This document shows, piece by piece, positions 59,441 to 64,000 of a stretch of 64,000 nucleotides of DNA. The stretch is from Synaphobranchus kaupii (lineage: Eukaryota; Chordata; Actinopteri; Anguilliformes; Synaphobranchidae): contig CM056379.1 of the NCBI GenBank assembly GCA_029718625.1, forward strand, positions 53,651,579-53,715,578. Reading direction: 5' to 3'. Made by a program: the position numbers and the translations under genes. Position 1 is the stretch's first letter; each line of letters begins with the position of its first letter. The notes under the pieces are model-generated. The model searched no databases and had not been told where the DNA came from. It worked only from the letters and a program-made list of their open reading frames with translations.

Positions 59441-59830
59441 AGAACTGATCGGAACCACTCGCAGACACCAAAAGTAATAGGAAAAGGCTTTATTCGTAGG
59501 TCAAAGTCCAGTGAACAGGGCAATGCAGGATGGGTAAAAGCGAAGTCCAGGAGCATGCAGGGGTCAGAACCGGGGAATCCGTTAGAGCAGGGGATCAGGA
59601 GGGCGAAGGGCAGGAGCAGGGCTAGGACGGGGATGGGCAGGTGGGCAGGAGGGCTGGAGCAGGGCTGGACAGGAACAGGCAGGACAGGAGCAGGCTGCGC
59701 AGGCAGGAGAACAGGAACTAGATGGGTACACAGGACTGGAAACGGGAACGAGGAGCAGGCAGGGAACAGACAGGAAAAACCGCTGGAAAGTAATGATACG
59801 CAAGCACAAGGCAGTAGTTAATTTTATGGT
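59441..59830. repeat. G-rich, CAGGA-rich sequence, possible LTR piece
   Basis: Irregular repeats of GCAGGA/ACAGG; the left part (GGCTTTATTCGTAGGTCAAAGTCCAG) has the look of a retroelement 3' end. The long chance frame here is compositional, not a protein. Confidence 0.4.
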
Positions 59831-60787
59831 GACATTGTGTTATGTGTGAAAAGGATAAACTGAACAGAGCTGAAGTGAAGAAATGAATGAAGACATAATA
59901 AAGAAATATTGGCTCGGTTTCCACAGTGAGTCAGACATGACCACAAGAGCACAGCAGGCTCCACACAGACAAAAATTTTTTGTTGCCATTTGTGTGAGAT
60001 TAAAACATTTATACCATGGCTTGGATAAATACTAGATTCTGATTGGCTGGAGGGTGGGCATTTAATTTGTGTAACCGCCCGGCTCTGAAGTAGCGCTGGC
60101 AACATTTTAATCACCGTTCTAAATTAATACGCCATCTACGTTATCTGCTGCCAGCGCCATTAGAGTAGACCCTTTTTTGAATGGTAACCATAGCAACACC
60201 AACAGCTGATTAATAAAGCCGGCAAATAACGCTAAATCCGCTGATTTTAAGTTTGTCTTCGCCAAATATCTTAATTACAACAACTTTAATCAAGCAAAGA
60301 AGTTTTGTGGTTAGAGGTGCAGTATTTATTCAGTTCATAAATATGAACGTAGCTAACATAGTCGGGCTTTACCTAATGTAATGTAACGCTAACGTGAGCA
60401 AAGCTGGTTGCGAATGCGAGCAAGTTAATTACTTCACAAAGCACGTTAATCTGTGTATTAAAAAAACATTTTATCCAGCGAAATGTCTTAGATATGACAA
60501 GTTACATCTAACAGTAACAAACTCTGTATCTCGGCTGCGCCTTGGGCAATTTACTACCTGTGTAATGCCCGGCTCCTCGGTCATTATTGCTTACATAGCC
60601 AATGACACAGTTATTTATAGAATTTTTTTTTTTACATTAATGCAACAACACGATGTTAACCAGATGATATTCTGCATTGAAACTTTTTTCTTTGCTTGAC
60701 ATACCTGTTCTCATAACGTTAGCTAGCCTATTGCATTACTGCCGTGATGTCTAGGGACTGAATTGTTTATCTAACAGGCTACAAGTG
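59831..60787. other. Unassigned sequence
   Basis: No gene or element recognised; several TAACGTTA-type words as in the TMUB2 upstream region. Confidence 0.35.
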
Positions 60788-61260
60788 AACAGTTAATATT
60801 GTAAATGTGTCTTTGCCTTTGCAATACAAAAAAAAAACATTCTTGTATGAGAAAACCAGAACATGTGCACACTGTTTGAGTCCAAAATGAAATTACAATT
60901 TAGTACCAACTAGGTGGGGTACGAACCCACGTCTCTCGCATACTAAGGCCTGACGCTAACCAGAAGACCAAAGGGGTACAGTCACGTGATATAGGCTATA
61001 GGCCATTTGTCAGTGTCCGTATGACTTTCACCATTTCGCTGTAGTACAAGTGAAATACAAGTGAAACATTGAACAGTTAATATTGGAAACATTTTGCCTT
61101 TGCAATAAAAATACGTTTGTTAATGTGAAAATAATAACAGTGAAATAAATAAAGTATTTACATTGTTTTTGTCGAAAATAAACTTGTGTCCTGTTGGGCT
61201 CGAACCCCCAATCCTCTGTGTGAGAGGCAGCAACTGTAACCAGTAGGCCACGGTAGCTTC
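60788..61260 (-). mobile_element. Two tandem tRNA-derived SINE-like units
   Basis: tRNA-like heads on the - strand at about 60909-60975 (A-box-like TGGTTAGCGTCAGG, B-box GGGTTCGTACCCC) and 61194-61258 (TGGTTACAGTTGC, B-box GGGTTCGAGCCC). Each is preceded on the + side by a similar stretch with GAACAGTTAATATTG and TTTGCCTTTGCAATA at 60788 and 61071. Neither head folds into a proper tRNA anticodon arm by eye, so they are tRNA-derived repeats rather than tRNA genes. Confidence 0.6.
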
Positions 61261-63815
61261 ATAGAATACACAAGGCCATATAGCGGTTTTGTCTGTGATT
61301 CTGTGCACATTAGTTTGAAGTGTTTTTATTGGGCGATAAGCTTTGGAGAGCAGGTATGCGATGTTGTTATCCAATGGGGAGAATTATTCTTTGAGGGTAC
61401 GGAGGCAGGCAGGTAGTGAGGGTCTCTGGGTAGGCAGGAAAAATGGGAAGAAGAAGAATGAGAAGTAGAAGAAGAATCAGAAGAGGAAGGAGAAAACCCG
61501 CAAAATAACCCAAGTTTGGGGCTTTATTGTGTGGATGTGTGAAGTTCTATCTGAATGCTGTGTGGTTACATGAGGTCAGAACATACAGAAGTTAATGTTT
61601 GTGTTTTAAAAATTAACATTTTTCCATTTTTATTCAATACCTGTACTTAGTAGTTTGTGTTTGCTTACTGAACCATTTAGAATTGTTTCCTCAGTTCTTT
61701 TATCTGCATCTTTGGTAAGCAAGGAGAGTATTCATTGAAAAATAGTCTATAGTTCTTCCAAGTGCTCAATTGGGAAAGATCGCAGTGGCAAGGATAATTT
61801 AATAGTTCCTCGTTCAAAAAAAGTCAGAAATAGAACATAAAGGGACACTTCACCCAAAACTTTTACTTCAAACTGTATTTTTGGTACAACTTGCAATTTA
61901 ATAGTTAAAAAATACTTGTAGTTGTTAATGAAAATACTTGTTGATTTTAATATACTGTAATGAAATATCTTATATATACTGTAACTTCAATAATATATGG
62001 AGTTTTTGGCTTTTTGTAGTTCAGCTTGGCTTCTCGTGGCATCACATCTGGCTTTATAAAGCTGGTAACCCTGGTTGGTTTCCCTACCTCGTGTGAGAAC
62101 TATATATTTTTTTGTTTCTATAAGTTTGGCCAATAAGGGGCTGAGCATATCCAATTCCTACCCAATTTTGGAGTGGCCAATCGTCTGAAACTGCAGCCAC
62201 ATAAATTGCGTGAACCCCGCTGCTGATTCGGACGAGTGTTCGACATTCACGGTTCTCCTCCAAAACACATGGGGCCAAGCAGCGATAACCCATTTTACCA
62301 TCCAGCGCTCATGTTGTTTAAATAGCAAGTAAACTTGCGCTGAAATGGGTGTGGTGGTCTTAAGATGAGGTGTGGCAGGGCCTCATATTGGCGTATTGCT
62401 ATTTTGAGGAAGCAGAAAGCGTTTGCACTAAAACCACCACAAACCTGGTCTTAAGTCATGTCGCAGTTGTATCAATGTTAGGCTAGTTCCAGCATCTCCT
62501 AAATTCAACTGGAGGCATCCCAATCTGCCGTAAATTCAGCCATACATGCAGTTATGTACCTCAAGCCTAGTCCGACATGCCAATGAATAGCCTAGCCTAC
62601 ATTCAAGTCCCCATCACACCTGTCAGCCAAGAATGGCTAAAACAGGAGTTGAAGGCAAACTTTGGATTTCCTGGCCCCAGCAGAGGACGCTCTTATATAT
62701 GTGAAATGTAAGGGAGCTCACTCCATCAACATCCAGGCGATGTGTGATGCTACGCATAAGGTTACACATGTATTCGCAAATTACCCTGGATCAAGCAATG
62801 ACTATATTGGCCAATAGGTTGGGGGACAATGGCTATCCATGAAAAACTTTGCTGATAACACCAATATCATGTCTATATGTCAATTGTCATTCAATCTAAA
62901 ACCCACGAAAACACACACTGCAATAGACAGACTTAGTGCTGAAAATGCGCTTCAGATGTCTGGATCATAAGACAGGTGGAACATTACAATACAGCCATCT
63001 TCATCTACAGCCTGTAAGTAAATGGAATGGTTTTGATTGAAAAAAGTTAATAACTGCATTTTTCAAATAGCCTAGGGATTCACTCTGCATAATCTTTTTT
63101 CAATACGGTTAAAAAAACAGAGATTAATTAAAATCTCACCATTTTTAACTGAATTTCTAACAAAAATTATTTTAATTCTTCATATTTTTTTAATTACAGT
63201 GACCAGGTTTCAGCAATTAAAACCCAGATGATTTCACCTGTTACTCCATAACTACACAAAAGAGAACAAATAGTCTAATTAAGGAAAATAAAGGTTTTCA
63301 ACAATTAGAATCGAAAACAAATTTGCAGAGAATTACACAATTAATTCAGAGAATTTTAATGCCAAATATTCTCTGCATGTGTGCTTTAACTTTGTGCACG
63401 AGCAGTTCTGTTTTGCCAGCTGTAAATCACTCTCATTCTGCCAAGGTGCAAACACAGGTGGCTTTTAAAGGGAATGGGAGATGACACTCTGATTAGTTTA
63501 TATGTTGCACCCAAGATACACCTATAATTAATGAAGTTCAGCCCATTTGAGCCTTGGACCTTACTTTGCGCTCAAATTATGTGCTGTCTAACTAGCAAAA
63601 GTGGAGTTGGACACACCCTAAATGCACTTGCGCCATGCGTTTTAGACCATGCACTAAGATCGTCAAGATAGAGCCCATGGTGTCACCAGATGCTTTTTTT
63701 CATACCACAGACTACAGCTCAGCTCGCACAGAGCAAAGTGGGGGGATGACCTTTCATATGTGGCTTTGACTGCAATCTATGGGTGCCCAATCAACCAGCA
63801 GGCACTATCCAAATG
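61261..63815. other. Unassigned sequence
   Basis: AT-rich. Bases 62120-62320 (with CCAATTTTGGAGTGGCCAAT and GCAGCGATAACCCATTTTAC) look like a dispersed repeat but I cannot name it. No gene seen. Confidence 0.35.
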
Positions 63816-63963
63816 AACGCTCCCATTCCCATCGCCAATTGTACGTCACCCTATGGGGTTACCAGCCACAGTCAGCACTGGCATGGTCCGGATTCGATCC
63901 GAGGCTAATCCATGCATCACAGTGTGGTGCCTCACCTGAATGAGCCATCCAGCAGCCCACGTG
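63816..63963 (-). mobile_element. tRNA-derived SINE
   Basis: On the - strand: tRNA-like head with A box TGGCTCATTCAGG and B box GGATCGAATCC, then a body with GGCTGGTAACCCCATAGGG and GTACAATTGGCGA. The body is related to the SINE at 25.4 kb. Confidence 0.7.
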
Positions 63964-64000
63964 AGAACTTTCAAATAAGTGACCTTTCATGAAAGCTTCA

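Noticed and set aside
59405..59821. 138-residue plus-strand frame
   Set aside because: Composition driven by the CAGGA-rich repeat; no domain.
60909..60975. Functional tRNA gene on the - strand
   Set aside because: A and B boxes are present but the anticodon arm does not pair properly by eye, and a second such head lies 285 bases away in the same repeat context.

Overview
The window looks like a chromosome segment of a ray-finned fish (teleost-type). The evidence is a pair of recognisable vertebrate genes with spliced GT-AG exons, buried in a dense mix of Tc1/mariner, Gypsy (Ty3), DIRS, LINE, hAT, TTAA-target and tRNA-SINE sequence typical of fish genomes. The species cannot be named from the sequence. 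There is no prokaryotic signal, and almost all open reading frames longer than 60 codons outside the two genes are transposon coding remnants or chance frames.

Layout. Bases 1-18490 hold the 3' two thirds of ATXN7L3 on the + strand (six exons between 194 and 16124, then a long 3'UTR). Its introns are swollen by insertions. These are a Tc1 relic split by a THAP-encoding TTAA element (2.2-4.8 kb), an SGNH-hydrolase reading frame with its own TATA box (5.3-6.0 kb), a 225-bp tandem repeat (6.3-6.9 kb), an apparently complete Tc1 transposon with an intact transposase (8.3-9.85 kb), and an older Tc1 interrupted by an internally deleted Gypsy element (11.7-15.6 kb). Bases 21416-24300 hold TMUB2 on the - strand, convergent with ATXN7L3, the arrangement I recall for the human genes. 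Its first coding exon carries a one-base reading-frame disruption.

From 24.3 kb to the end I find no host gene. The region is a graveyard of nested mobile elements: a LINE endonuclease fragment, a SINE and four further Gypsy copies (25.6-27.6 +, 28.0-31.65 -, 49.3-51.6 -, 53.3-56.7 -). There is a DIRS tyrosine-recombinase remnant inside a larger inverted-repeat element (36.7-40.1), a Tc1 deletion derivative that keeps only the DNA-binding domain (40.1-41.0), an endogenous-retrovirus-like pol fragment (44.5-45.7), a Tc1 carrying a hAT MITE (46.5-47.8), a second THAP-bearing TTAA element (48.5-49.0), and tRNA-derived repeats (60.8-61.3, 63.8-64.0).

How the parts act together. ATXN7L3 is the adaptor of the SAGA H2B deubiquitinase module; TMUB2 is a membrane ubiquitin-like protein. 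They are neighbours by synteny, not an operon. The mobile elements are mostly dead; the exception to examine is the 8.3-9.85 kb Tc1, which has perfect inverted repeats and an uninterrupted DD34E transposase. I see no convincing novel multi-gene system. The most unusual items are the SGNH reading frame with a promoter-like upstream region, the inverted-repeat/DIRS composite, and the truncated DNA-binding-only transposase.
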